Below are positions 10,254 to 22,647 of a DNA stretch of 64,000 nt, in pieces; position 1 is the stretch's first letter; the number at the start of each line of letters is the position of its first letter. Both the position numbers and the translations under genes were made by a program. The stretch spans positions 23,918,283 through 23,982,282 of the forward strand of contig NC_063156.1 of assembly GCF_020921035.1 (NCBI RefSeq), in the 5' to 3' direction. The notes beneath the pieces were generated by a model. That model saw only the letters and a program-made list of their open reading frames with translations, did not search any database and was not told the DNA's origin. This stretch comes from Rhodamnia argentea (taxonomy: Eukaryota > Streptophyta > Magnoliopsida > Myrtales > Myrtaceae).

Positions 10254-13200
10254 TTAGTTGGAAACCATGCTCTCAGTCTCCTTCACAAAACCATCTCCGG
10301 TCCAATCTTTGTCCGACTGCAAGCCTTTCCGAATTGCCTTTCTCTGTCGAATTGCTTCTTGCTGCCTTTGTACCAAGTCAGTATGAGTGGTGAAATACTG
10401 AAGAGAAGCCCTGAAAGACCAATGAGGTAAAAAGAAAATATTAATGTGAGAATCCTGCCCTGCTTGATCACGTCTGGCAAATTAGCATGAGGATATAAGA
10501 ATTTTGATTCTCCCAAACAATCTATACCCTCTGAAATCTTCTATTCTTGAGAAATTATGCATCTTCATAAAATCTTTCAGCTCAGCACATAGTTTCTTGA
10601 CAAGGCCATAGCCATGCATCATCACACCTGTGCATACCTGCAAAACACGAATGAATGATTCTCTGCCCAGTACGCACAAGACATACATCGCAAAGTAGCT
10701 TTCACATGGGAAGCTCCCTTCTTTTGCATAATAAGAGAATAAGACAATCAACAGAAAAAGGTTGAAACGCCAATTCGTATGTACGGCAACAGATGTCGCC
10801 CAAATCCAAAGTAGATTATGTAGTAGCATCGGTCTCTGCCCTCAAACTTATAAGTTATTACCTCATTTCCACATAATATAAGCCGGTGCACGAAAAATGA
10901 GGCCTTGAGGATCTTCACAGTGATCTCAACTAAAAGGCCCAATCATGCAATATACGTTGGTGGTTTACCCCACAACAAGCTCGGCTAGGAAGGAATCACA
11001 GGGCAGTGGCAATTTGTCAGCTGAAGCAAACGATTCCAACCAGGCTTTAAGGAAAAGGTCATTGCAAAACAATTCCACCCAGGCTCTAATGGAAAAGGAA
11101 ATTGCAGAATAACAATGCTGATAGTTTACCCCAGCCTCTGAAGGAGGAAGGCAAGAACAAGGAAAGGTAATATGACAAATAATTTAACCAACTCATTAAA
11201 TCGTAGGATGCTAGAGGAAAAGACCATTATATCTGAAGTGCTTGGTAACATTCGGGGAATCTTATCAAAGGAGTTAACTGATAAATTCGGCTAGACACTG
11301 TGAAAAGGGGGTGAAATTTTCATAATAAACACTCCAAGGATCAAAAAGATCAATGCAGTTTGGTGCAACAGTCACTAATCCCCAGTTGTACCTGAACAGT
11401 ATCTGCTCCAAGGAGAATGAACTCAGCAGCATCACCTCCTGTTTCAACACCTCCAATGGCTGAAAGTGTGTGGTCCTTGTCATCAAATTCTGACTTCATC
11501 ATCTTTGCAATACCCATGACCTTTGCAAGTGCAATAGGGTGGACAGCCTTGGAAGAATAGCCCCCAGGAGTTGAATACCTAAAATGTCAAACTTAGGATT
11601 ACATTTCATGATACACAAAAAAGAATAAAAGTATCGTTGATGCAAAAAAGTTAAAGTAGTTCTCAACCCTTCAACACAAGGCTCAGGTCGTAATGTGTCA
11701 AGATTGATTCCCATCACGCTCATGATTGTATTGATAGCAGCTACCCCCTCACACCCTGACTTTAGAGCCACCCTTGAGGGCTGCAGAACAAACAGATGCA
11801 TTATCAAGATCGATTAATACACAAGTAAGTCATGACTGGTTTCAAGTTTAAAGATCAAGAAGAAGTTGAGGTGTGATTAACTTTTACATAAGCAGGTGAC
11901 ACACAAACCACTTTTTATGGCCAAGCTCATAAACAAACTTGATATTGCAATCTACAGGCCAAAAGTACCCTCCTTCCATGCATCTAATTTTGGTTATTAG
12001 CAGTGATATCGTAATTTAAATGTCACAAAAAGTGCACTAGAAGTCCTAACCTCCCAAGAAATACAATCAAGTCCTGAACCTTTTTCAGAAAATGCAGTCA
12101 AAATCTTTAAATCAGCACTATCGAGGATCCTACTTGCAATCAAGAGTTGCCTATGTGACTGCCTTAAAATACAGTTTGTAATATTATATTCAGGACTTAA
12201 ATGAACTTCTCAAAATAATCCTTTAGAACGTAACAACATCAATTGAAAGATTTAAGAGTCTAATGGCACTTATGAGTAAAAGTTTAAGACTTGATTGCAC
12301 CAATTGAAAGGTTTAAAACTCCATTGTATTTCATACCTAATGTTTGGGTCTCTATTGCTATATCCCTCCTAAATACCTAACCAGGTAATACTAAAGCAGT
12401 AGGATTAAGAAAACATATGCTTAGTTGATACATGATTTGCTAAGTTGGATGATATTTCACGTGACAAAATGTAATCCCTAGCAGACTAAAAACCTTAAAA
12501 GTTTAAATCTCTTCCATCTAATGTAAGGGCAAAAGGGAAAAGAACAGATAAATTGCCAATTTTAATTGATGAAATCATTCTTAAATGTACATCGTGAGCA
12601 GTCTACATTCACAGAAGAACAAATTTTTCATCATCCTGGTTGACCATCCCACAGTTGCACCAAAGTATCAAATGGCAGGGATACTAATTCAGAGTATAAG
12701 CACCAAGGAAATGGGAGAAACAGATAGTTGAATTAGTGGCAGATGAGAGCACGTTCTTATATGACAATATAAACAGGCTCCCAATAGATCTAACACCTGC
12801 ACCTTCTTCTCCTATTTTGAAAATGACACATCAGTTATATTGCGTTATTGCTGGACACTGATGCTCATTCTTCACTGAAGGCAGAATCTGCAACACTGAG
12901 AGCTAACCTGCGTTATGTCCGTAATATTAGGAGTCATCTTTGCCCAAACAGGCAGAGTAGCTTTTGCATTTATCCATCCACAGACCTCCTCCAAAAGAGC
13001 GCAATCTTGGCCAACTGCAGCACCCATTTTACGCTCTGGCATACCATGTGGACAGGAGAAGTTGATTTCAATGGCATCCTAAAGAAAGAGAACATATTGT
13101 TAGATGGAGAGGTCATCAACTTGATTTAGCCATTTTCTGGAGAATAGATTAAGTTTACTAATTTTACTTACAACTCCACTTTGCTCAACTCGATCAATGA

Positions 13201-14681
13201 GTTCTTCCCATGCAGCTTTGTTGTATTCTTCCATAATAGAAGCAATAAGAATCCTATCTGGATATTCATCTTTCAACTGTTTAAATTCTTTCAGCATCGT
13301 CTCAAGAGGTCGGTCACTGATGAGTTCTATATTCTCCCACCCTATAATTTGTCCCTTAGCTGATCCATTTACTCCTGCACGTAGCCGAGCATATCGAGGG
13401 GTGACATTTATAACTTTTTCAGCCTCCAAGGAAACCTAGCAGAATGATTTACAAGGGGTGGGCAAAAAATTAGTAAAGAAGAGAATATGATCTGCACAAT
13501 TTGTTCATGGTAATAGACATTCCAACACCAAGCCAAAAGGGGCGAAGAAACGCCACAAGAAATGTCCCTTCCATAAAAGTCCAAATGGTAGAGAGAAAAG
13601 AATACAAATGTGATAATCCAGATGGCAGCTACATTCTGCTACTTCTAAGACAGTTAACACACTCAATCCTAGCTCAGGTCCTCCTTTTTCTTTCAATGAG
13701 CTCATTTGCTGATAGAAACGTCCACAAAACCACATGCTCTGTTTTTCCTGTTGTGATCTTCAAGTTAGACTGCCTTACGTCTCTATCTCCTTTTTCCATT
13801 ATGAATACTAATTCGTTGAATATCTAAAGATCCACCGAGCAACCTCAACATAGCACGACTTATGCCTCACCCACATGCAGGGTTTCCCAAATGACACTCC
13901 AAATGCATTTGAAGTATAACGAAAGTAGTTTGCACATGGCAAACATTGCATACGAAAGCAAAGGCTTGCTTATACACTATCGAGCATAAATAACAACATT
14001 ACATACCGGCCCACAAAAGCGAAACTAAACATTTACGGGCCACTCAATTTTACTTGATGGAAAAAAGAGGATCGACAGAGCAGAGATGAACCGACTGTAA
14101 TTCAGATTACGGAAAAGAGGACAGACAGAGCAGCAGAGCAGGCGAACCGACTGTAATTCAGATTACGGAAAAACCTGAACTCAAAATGCAAATGTTCAGA
14201 TGCGATGTACAGAAACCCATAATTACCCATCAGAAACGCTCAGTTCCACGAAATTCTAACCTCAGACAGATACTCCGACACGACGGGGCTGATTTTCTAG
14301 AACTAAAAGGAACTCACGATCTTGGCAATCATCAAGTTCTAACTTCTAACCTCACCAGCGAACGAAATACAAACCGTTGGCATCATCGACGAGCGAGAAA
14401 CTTACAGTTTTGGCGATCACAGCCCCCCAACCCTCGTCGAAGGCCCTCTTCATCACGGTGTAGTTAGTCCCGGGCGGTCCAGACGCGATGACGAACGGAT
14501 TGGGCATGTTCAGCCCATTAACAGTCACGCTGAGGTCAGGCTCCGCCCGATCCCCGGACGCGAGCACCCGGAACCCGACTCTGCTCGGCGGAGCCGAGCC
14601 CGGCCGGCTGCGGGACCCGGGGAGCTGGGCGGCGGCCGAGCGGTTGCCGCCTCCGAGCTGCTTCAAACTCAGCGAAGCCAT
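10254..14681 (-). CDS. PYD1: Dihydropyrimidine dehydrogenase (NADP+), chloroplastic
   Basis: First enzyme of reductive pyrimidine catabolism. It reduces uracil and thymine to the dihydropyrimidines with NADPH in plastids. Exons (minus strand, 5' to 3'): 14681-14406, 13435-13172, 13078-12908, 11780-11668, 11578-11392, 10637-10528, 10410-10254. All introns are GT-AG and phases match, giving 425 aa, which fits the usual plant length of about 425. Residues 1-45 are Ser/Arg/Ala-rich and look like a transit peptide. A dihydroorotate-dehydrogenase-like FMN barrel follows: VNGLNMPNPFVIASGPPGTN, AEKVINVTPRYARLR, then DAIEINFSCPHGMPERKMG with Cys189, ALKSGCEGVAAINTIMSVM, and the FMN-phosphate region SAIGGVETGGDAAEFILLGA and VQVCTGVMMHGYGLV. 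The C-terminus ends DWTGDGFVKETESMVSN. The frame is intact. Intron 3 (11781-12907) carries a MITE-like insertion. Confidence 0.95.
12020..12345. mobile_element. Foldback MITE-like repeat inside PYD1 intron 3
   Basis: 'gtcacaaaaagtgcactag' and 'gtcctaacctccc' on the left recur inverted on the right as 'cacttatgagtaaaagttt' and 'gacttgattgcaccaattg'. Similar words occur in dihydroxyacetone kinase intron 9 (about 45140-45230) and at 25420-25740, which shows a dispersed family. The limits are approximate and no clear target duplication was found. Confidence 0.45.
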
Positions 14682-16110
14682 CGGCGACGGGCGGCGGCGA
14701 CGACGAACAGGAAGACGAGAATCAGATGGGAGAGGCGGCGGCGGTGAGTCCCGATCCGTATATTCTTCGCAGAGGACGGGGCCGAACGCGGGATCACGGA
14801 GAATCGTTTGCGTCTGGTAGCTGCTGTTTCGAGCTGGAAGGATTTTGAATATTTTAGCAGAGGAAGGACTGGAGTGCCTGATGGAGATCGCATGTGGATA
14901 GCCACCTCTTCTTCTTCTTTTTTTAATTGGTTCTGTAATAATTGACCCTTTTTCTTTTTTTTTAATTGTTTGCGTAATTTCAAAGTGGGACCCGCCTGCT
15001 CCCCTCAATTTTTTTTTTCTAGTGCATTACGTAAGGGAAGGTCAAGCTACGGAAACGAGTTATTAAGATATTTCCATTGCTAGAATACTTCTTTTTTTTT
15101 TGGTCGAACGTTGCTAGAATAATTGACACGAGGGACGGTAGATTCGATTAGGACCGATCGGTTCTAGGATCTTATTGAATCAAGAATTGATTCTAGCGTC
15201 CTCTTTTTTAATTCGAAAATCGAATCAGTCCACCCTAAAATGGATCCGGTCGGGGAACTTAGCCTATCTTTTTGTCCTTTTCGATTTCATTTCTGAATCG
15301 AGCATAATTATTTTATACCTGCAGTTTGAAAAGTAAAAAGCATTTTAAATACGAGAGATCCACGGACTACGATTGCTTTTGGAGTAGTTCAGAGTCGATT
15401 GGCTTCGGAACTAGTCTTGAATCGAGAATCAAACCGGTCAAGGTCGGTTCCCAAATTTTTTACTTGCAGTTCTGATGAGGCAAGATCGGTTTTTTTTTTT
15501 TTTCCAGTTCAGTTTCCAAGTTGGGTCAACGCGATTGCTCACCCTAAGCACAATGACAATGATAACACGTAATTATTTCAATCACGTTTTCTAAGCTTAA
15601 AAGTTATTTTATAACGGAATGACATTTCACTTAGAATCGAAGAGGAAAAAAAATAATGGATAAATTTTGCTTTTCTATATTCCTCTAGAATTGTTCTAAT
15701 TATACGGCAAATACAAGTTATGAAGGTTTGTTTTTTGGCCCTTATTCAATAAGTTTTTCCTATTTTTTTAGGATTGGTGGCCTATATTCAATAAGCTATG
15801 TTTGCAGGCACGAAGTGATTATAATGTGTTCCTTCGACCTCAAAGAAAATTTCCTAGTATAGGTAAGAATTCCTTCTTAATTCGAAAATCTAGGATTTGA
15901 ATACACGAATTATCTATTTCGGTTAAAAATTTGAAACACCATTTACTTAAGATAGAAAGAACGTATGCAAATAGTCGACAATTGATTGTTCATGTGTAAA
16001 ATGCAGTTCATCATAATCCTTTTCATGGCAAATCCCAACGCTTCTTTGTATAGTAAAGAAAACAAAACAACATAAATCGAGCATAATCACTTTTGAAGTA
16101 TTGTCTCACT
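14682..16110. other. PYD1 promoter region and GGTTC-rich repeat
   Basis: 14682-15010 is the 5' leader and proximal promoter of PYD1 (minus strand), with pyrimidine-rich patches. From about 15120 to 15545 the sequence is full of 'gaaccgatcggttc'-like words and ends in 'gattgctcaccctaa'. This is the inverted partner of 'gggtgagtaaaaaaatc' at about 41537, so both are probably copies of one terminal-inverted-repeat family. No gene is seen. Confidence 0.45.
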
Positions 16111-16116
16111 TCGCTT

Positions 16117-16545
16117 GATCACGGGACTAATATGTTCTTTATGTGCATGTAGTCTCTCTCTCTCCACCTAATTAATAGCTTAAACTTTTGGATTGAACTT
16201 TCTAATATGATCTCAAAACCATTGCTCATTAGTAATTATGTACATATCAAGGTTGTTGTCGTGTTGGAAGTCATTATCCCACATGTCTTGTGTATGGCAT
16301 GTTGAACTTTTATATGATTCATGTATTACAGTTGACCACGGGGACTAATATACTCTTTATATGCATGTGGTCTCTCTCCACCTAATCAATAGCTTAAATT
16401 TTTGGATTGAACTTTCTAACATGATGTCAAAACCATTGCTAATTAGTAATTATGTACATATCAAGGTGGTTGTCGTGTTGGAAGTCATTATCCCACATGG
16501 CTTGTTTATTTCGTGTTGAACTTTTATACGATTCATGTACGGTTG
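16117..16545. repeat. Tandem duplication of an LTR-like segment, period 214 bp
   Basis: Two head-to-tail copies, 16117-16330 and 16331-16545, are about 90 percent alike by eye. Each contains 'TGTTGGAAGTCATTATCCCA' (starting at 16262 and 16476), which looks like the 5' start of a Copia-type LTR. Downstream, 16530-16600 has a further pair of short repeats around 'gagccttggacg'. No internal retrotransposon genes are present. Confidence 0.7.
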
Positions 16546-17304
16546 CCGAGCCTTGGACGACATTAAATGATTTATGTATGGTTGTTGAGCCTTGGACGGG
16601 AAAAGGCAAACGGCGGCTAGTAGCAAGGACGCGAGAGAGAGGGAAATCATACAAGTTGCCGGGCCTTGGACAACAAAAGGCAGACGGTGGCCATGAATGG
16701 GGACATGAGAGAGAGGGAGACCGCATGCGAGAGAGTGGGAGTAAGCGATTGGTAGAATTCTTATTTATATTTATGTTTCAGAAATAGAAAAGTGGCAAAT
16801 TTCTACTGCTCATTTTTGTTCCAAATATATTTTTGGGCAAAAAAATTTGCCCTAGAAATAAAAAAAATGAAATTATTTTATGAAACTAATTTTTGGTGCA
16901 AACCTATTCTATGAATAGAAAAATAGAAAAATAAAGAAATAGAATGGTTGTTATTCGCATCCTAAGTCATCATCTCGTTTTATTTTAATGTACACGAATT
17001 GTGTTGTTGTTTTGTGAGCAATTGCCAAATAACATAAACATATACATATGGGAGACAATTATATGAAAAAGTACATTGAAGTGAAAATTGTCCAATCAAT
17101 CACAAATTCTTATACCGATACCAATTTAGTCCCACACTTTGTAATGTTGTCAATTTAGGTTTGCACGAACCATCCCACATGACACATTGTCGGGTCGGCG
17201 ATTTCTAGTCAAAATTGATCGAAATAACAAAATTGAAATGTGGTGTCTTTATTTAACTACAAATTTAATGATAAAAAAACCATTTTTTTTTTTGAAGAAA
17301 CGGA

Positions 17305-17968
17305 TTCATGATGCGTTCTACGTTGTCGTGTTCTCTTGATTTGACATTAGAAAATTCTAACCAAATCCAATAGTGAAGAGTGAGTGCTTTACAATTCATC
17401 GGTTGAGGTTACCTCTTTGATTTAACGGCAAAATTCGTCACATTAGATTCGTCAAATGGGTGAATTAGGCCATAAATGGTTCGACCCAAATAAATTCAAT
17501 TAACTCGTTTGTGACCTACTTATTGCAATACAAATCTAGCAACATAAACCCGACTCAATTCATATTCTTAAATTACTTACATAATTAACTCAATTTAGAA
17601 AAATTCATATCCAACTGAAGAGAGAGTGCGGATCGAGTGAGCGTGAGCTTGAGTGAAGGCGAGAGAGAATGAAGAGATAGTGGATTGGGTATAAGTCACT
17701 TATGACCTATTTACAACCCATTTAACACTCATGTTATGTTTGAATCGATTTATGATACATTTATTAAATATAACTAATTAAGTCATATAACAACTCAACC
17801 TATCATATATGGATTTACGATTCATTTTGACAAGTCTAGTTCTATGGTGCCGTGTTCTCTTTATCGACAATAGAAAATTCTAATCTGAATCGGGCAACGA
17901 AGAGTGCTTTACGATTCAACAGTAGACGTCACATCTTTTTGATCTAACAGTGAAGCTCGTCACGTATT
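17305..17968. repeat. Pair of ~150-bp direct repeats flanking AT-rich sequence
   Basis: 17305-17462 and 17818-17968 share ordered blocks such as 'cgtgttctct', 'agaaaattctaa', 'gaagagtg', 'tgctttac' and 'gctcgtcac'/'attcgtcac'. The spacer contains 'gacctacttatt'-type words typical of decayed plant retroelements. No open frame is supported. Confidence 0.5.
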
Positions 17969-18454
17969 AACAATGTTGTGCAAAGGGCTACGGCACCTTG
18001 AAAAAGCCCCTAATAATATAAAACCCATCTAGTGGCCTCGTTGAAATAGTCGAGTATTGTTGACTAATTTCTCTAGCTAACATGAATTGACTTTTGAATC
18101 ATCGAGGAAGTCATGAAATTACATTTATGTTGCCAATGATCGTGTCAATTATTTCATGATTGAGGGAGTTAATTTGGGTGTTCTCGTATTATTATATGTT
18201 GAAGAGATTTTGAAGAGATTGGAAATATTATAAAATTTAGCAATATATAGAGATGTTTAGTCATTGAATAATAGATTATGATAATTAATGCGACGCAACG
18301 GAATTTCTCATGATAAACTATTCACGATAGTTGGATGGGCGGGACCTACTACAACCTTACAAGTTTGAAAACCTTTACTATCTTAGCGAAAAATATTGAA
18401 ATTCCTACGTAGAGTGATTGGGTTTGAACAGCCATGGCCCTAATAAGCAAACAA

Positions 18455-18760
18455 GCAATGGGAACCACTCAGACTTTTAGTGGCCCAACTTGTTTCACAT
18501 GGGTTAATACTATTGAGTTGTGATTTACACTTCCCATTGACAAGAAAATATGAGTCCCATTGAATAGCTATTGTTATATATAACCTTTTTCTCTTGTAAT
18601 TGAAAGTTATAACAGAGAGGTGTGAGTGCTAATTATAGTAGATTCATCTACTGGATGTTGACCTAGTTTAATGGTGTATAAGGATAAACCACGTGTCTCG
18701 ACTTCTCTTTCTCTCATTTACTATCTATTTCGTTGTGATCATGGGCCTAATCCTAATAAA
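18455..18760. mobile_element. Probable Copia LTR remnant
   Basis: The order of motifs resembles the U3-R-U5 part of a Copia LTR: a TATA-like 'gttatatataacc', then 'gagaggtgtgagtgc', then 'gtagattcatctac' and 'ctcgacttctctttctctc'. No primer-binding site, gag or pol follows. The open frame at 18671-18889 inside it shows no protein similarity I recognise. Confidence 0.35.
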
Positions 18761-18899
18761 AACTTTGAAAGGGATATCGACCGAGGTAATTATTTAGGAA
18801 TGGAGCACACTTATATATCGGTCAACGATCCCTCTCCTAATTTATATTGGAATTTGGCAAAAGAAAAAACACATAGAACTTTTGTATAATAAGCTCTAA

Positions 18900-20890
18900 A
18901 ACTCATAGCCCCAATGTCGCGCCACGCTAGTAACACTGGGTATTAGGTATCTCCAAGCTTCAGGTTGCTGCACTATGGTGCCACTTACACCTACTCAATC
19001 AGGCCATTGGATTGCTGCCACATGACAACCCATATCTTACCTCTTTCTTTGGCAGGACATTAGAAGTGGCAAAATTTGTGTACGGTGCTCACTTTGATGT
19101 TAAGTTTTTTTGGATCACTTAAGTGTTCATTTTTTTTTAAACTTTTATTTAAGTGCCAACTCCAATAACTTTGTCGAAAAAATTATTTGAAATTTTTTTA
19201 ATTAATAAGTTTATCCTACGTGGCTCACCGAAAGATCCTTGTCAGTAGTAAAAAAAGATGAAAGTTAAAAAATTAAAATATTAAAAATATAAAAAATAAT
19301 AAAAATAAAGAATAAGTTGAAAGCACTAAAAAATAAAAAAAGAAGTTGAAAAAAGAAAAGAAAAGGCAAGGTTGCAGCGACAAGGCACTTGCGCATTACT
19401 CGCCTATATAGCATCACTAATAAAATGAATTTAAATCATGCATAGTCCATAATTAGTCTATTTATTTCATGGAGCATGAAGACGTATGCAAGATCCTTAG
19501 AAAAAAAATAAGCTCAATAGGCAATTTGTACTTAAATTTTTGCTACCAATTTGCACTTAAATTAGCTTATGAAAGAAGTTTGAATAACCCCTAGATTGCA
19601 CCATGATGGTTCTAGTCATGTAGAGACGGATTGAACATAAGCTCAGCTCAATAGTATTGCTCCATGAAGTTGGCACCTAAATTGCTTGCTACAATAAACA
19701 AAAATGTTGCAAAGTGTTTATAAAAAAGATTACAAAAACCGAAAACATAATAAAGTCACGAAATTGAAAGATGAGTAGACGTGTCAATGGGTGGGTCAAG
19801 TCGGGTTTGAATTGGGTCAAATATGGTCGGATCAATATTGATCCATTTTTATGCAGTACAAATCTAACGACCAATACCCGACTCTACACATATGTGACCC
19901 AACCTATATTATCAAACACTTATATATTTAATCAAAACATGAAATATTTATTTCTTATAATTTGTTAAGAAAAATGATATTGCTAAAACATTTTCATGCA
20001 ATATAAATCTAGTGATTTTTTAAAAATTTTTAAAAAATTATTTTGTTAAAAAAGTTTTTTTATTTTTTAAAAAACTTATTTTTTATTTTAATTTTCTTTT
20101 CTTTTTTCTTAGGCGGCACTCGATGGTGGGCGGTGTACGACGGTGGTGGAGCGGGCTAGTCGAGCATTCTTCCATGAGGCTTCACTCTCTCTCTCTCTCT
20201 CTCTCTCTTTTTGGTATAAGAGAACAAAGTTAGAGCATTCTTGAGCATATTCTCACTTTGTTGATTTTTTTTTATTCTCGTTTTTCTCCAAATCTATTCT
20301 CGAGAATAGAATCAAATAATTTTAGAATTGTAATCATTTACATTACTAAAGTTTCTCATTTTTTTTTCTTTTTCGAATAACGGAATCAAAGAATAAGAAT
20401 TGTTACCAAACAAAATTTAAATTTTTGTCTGCCATGGTACGTTTGATTGCCAAAGATGACTCGTTTAGTTTCACTTTCGCGTGTTATTATAACGAGCTTA
20501 GGTGGCGTTCATGCACCAAATCACGATGATTGATTTGATCGAGGAGAGACGTACGAGGCTGACTCATGAGTCATATCCACGTTGTAGCCCCGCTTCCGAT
20601 AATGGAGGGAAGGGATCGTGATCGTGAAGCCGCGCCGAAGCATCCGCCTCTTCGAACAAAACACAGAGAATCATGTTTACGTAAATGGCACCAACTTTCG
20701 AACCAAAAAAAAAAAGGAAAAAAATGGCACCGACAAAGACGTCGATGATGGTGATGGTGATTCTGATGACTCGTGAGTGAGCTTTGCACATTGGTAAGAC
20801 CATGTCGAAATTCAATTTCGTTACAATCTTTAGTTGTTTTGACTATCCTATTAGTATATATAAAAAGAAAATGACACTGCTTTTGTTTTT
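18900..20890. other. Repeat-rich intergenic region
   Basis: 19070-19420 is a partial copy of the MITE family at 6999 ('ggatcacttaagtg', 'tttaagtgccaac'). 19780-19910 has 'gggtcaa...gacccaa' words shared with 17.4-17.8 kb. A (CT)n tract lies at about 20181-20208. No gene is supported. Confidence 0.4.
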
Positions 20891-20894
20891 TCAA

Positions 20895-21430
20895 AGATAA
20901 TTATAAAAAAAAAAAAGTTATAAACCTATTACAAAGATGTCAATTCAAACCTAAACATTTCAACCTGATCAATTTAATCATAAACATTTTGATGATTTTC
21001 CAATGTAATCCCTTAAACCAATTTTGGCTAGAAATTGTTCTCGCCCTAGGTGGCATGCCCAATGTTGTCGTGGATAATTTTTGCAAATTTTTAAAGAAAA
21101 AATCATAAATCTTTATTTTCTTTTATTTTCTTTCTTTCCCTTCTTCTTTTTTATTGAAGTTCTGCGAGGGTCGCCGATCCATTGTGGAAACCCGAAAGGA
21201 AGGAAAAGGGATAAAAAATAATAATTAACAAATTTATGAAAATTTAAAAAAATTAAAAGATTATTGCATCATCACCAGCTCATGCCACGCAAGACGACTA
21301 TCATTTACTTCAGCGATTATCGGCCAAAATAGGTCGAAAGGACCATATTGACACATTGTTAAAAGATCTATGACTAAATTGGTATCGGCACGGTAAGTTT
21401 AGGAGTTTTTTTTTTTTGGTAATTTTTTTC
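20895..21430. mobile_element. Mutator-like MITE
   Basis: The left arm 'ttataaacctattacaaaga' and 'gtcaattcaaacctaaac' is inverted relative to the right arm 'gactaaattggtatcggc' and 'gtaagtttaggag', and ends in 'ggtaattttttt'. The core at about 21165-21200 contains 'tctgcgagggtcgccgatcc'. It is the same family style as the element at 6197. The target duplication is not clear. Confidence 0.55.
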
Positions 21431-22640
21431 CATTAATATAAATGCTGCCTTTCGATATTTTTGTGGGCCAAAGGATGATTGCCCCTCAAAGTGAATTTCA
21501 TTCTCTTTTACAAATATTCCATTAGAGGGCCAAGGATATGATAGAAAAGGCAGGACTAGAACATCGTTTTCGAAGAACTTTTCGTCTTTGTTCGGGGTTT
21601 TTGGCCAAAACATCCTTTTTGTCTCGTTTGAGGTTTGTCAACTTATCAACGGGAAAATTTCGGTTGATGGGTCATATTTGAGTGCCCGATCAAAGTTTAC
21701 GACATTATTTTATGCAGTTAAATTTTGATATTTTTCGGCATTATTATCACAAGCTGTTGGCGGACGCAAAGAGAAATTGTATGGGCCAGTCCCTTGCAAA
21801 GTTGGACGTTGCTAGACGGCTTTACATAGCAGTCCTTAACCGACAAAATTGAGCTTGAATTGACCGATTCTCTAACGAGCTTTCGGTCTTGGAAGGTGAA
21901 ATACTACTCTTACCTTGCGTGTAATCATGGATGAAGGCGATCCACGCTTTCATGCTACGTATGCTTGAAAATTTGTCATTGCCAAAATTTTGAAAAGAAG
22001 AAGTAAGTTCGAGGCGTTACTCATTCGAATTTCACTACATGTATCAACCTGCTTTGGGTTATGCCATTAGCGCAGACTAAAAGCCTAAACTTAACTGATT
22101 AATGAGACTTGTTGGGTGTTTCGTGGACTTCCAATAGACGGGGTCTCCATGCCCGTGCTCGTGGATATAAAGCGTGAGGGCAAAAAAAAAAAAAAAATCG
22201 AGGTTTCGACTTTCGCAACTCCCTTTTAGTTTCGCTGCTGGGACTTTTCTAAATTAAGATTAGGTTTGGTAGAAAGCTTCCGTCTAAATCGAAATGCAAA
22301 TAAGTTTCATATTTCGGGTCCGACCGTAGGTTTTTCTTTTGATGTTACAAAGTTATTTGTTTGTAGTTAATTGATGATTGTCCTATTTCTTTAATTAATT
22401 CGTTCTTAAATCTAAATTGTAGACATGCCACGTCATAAACACCTTCATCAACTCAGAAGAAAAGGATTGCAGAAGATGCTCATCTATCGTCATAAACATT
22501 GATCAATAAAATTTAGAACAAAAGAACGTAACGCCTACAATTCGCCCATTATGTACAAAGTGAAAATCTCTAAAGGGAAAAAAAATGAAAAAAGGAAAAG
22601 GAAAGGTCCGCGTGATGTTGGACTCTTGATTTGGGTCGAC
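21431..22640. other. Intergenic, 3' side of the MKK10-like gene
   Basis: No gene is seen. A segment at about 22050-22195 ending in a poly(A) run after 'ataaagcgtgagggc' could be an old retroposed sequence, but I cannot classify it. Confidence 0.35.
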
Positions 22641-22647
22641 CTGCACT

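Noticed and set aside
14352..15008. 218-residue minus-strand frame as PYD1 exon 1
   Set aside because: The first 109 residues lie in 5' leader and promoter. The family-like start is the Met at 14681, and the frame past 14406 is intron.
16180..16200. miR159-like word 'cttttggattgaactttct'
   Set aside because: It diverges from miR159/319 after the first bases, has no hairpin partner, and is part of the tandem LTR-like repeat.
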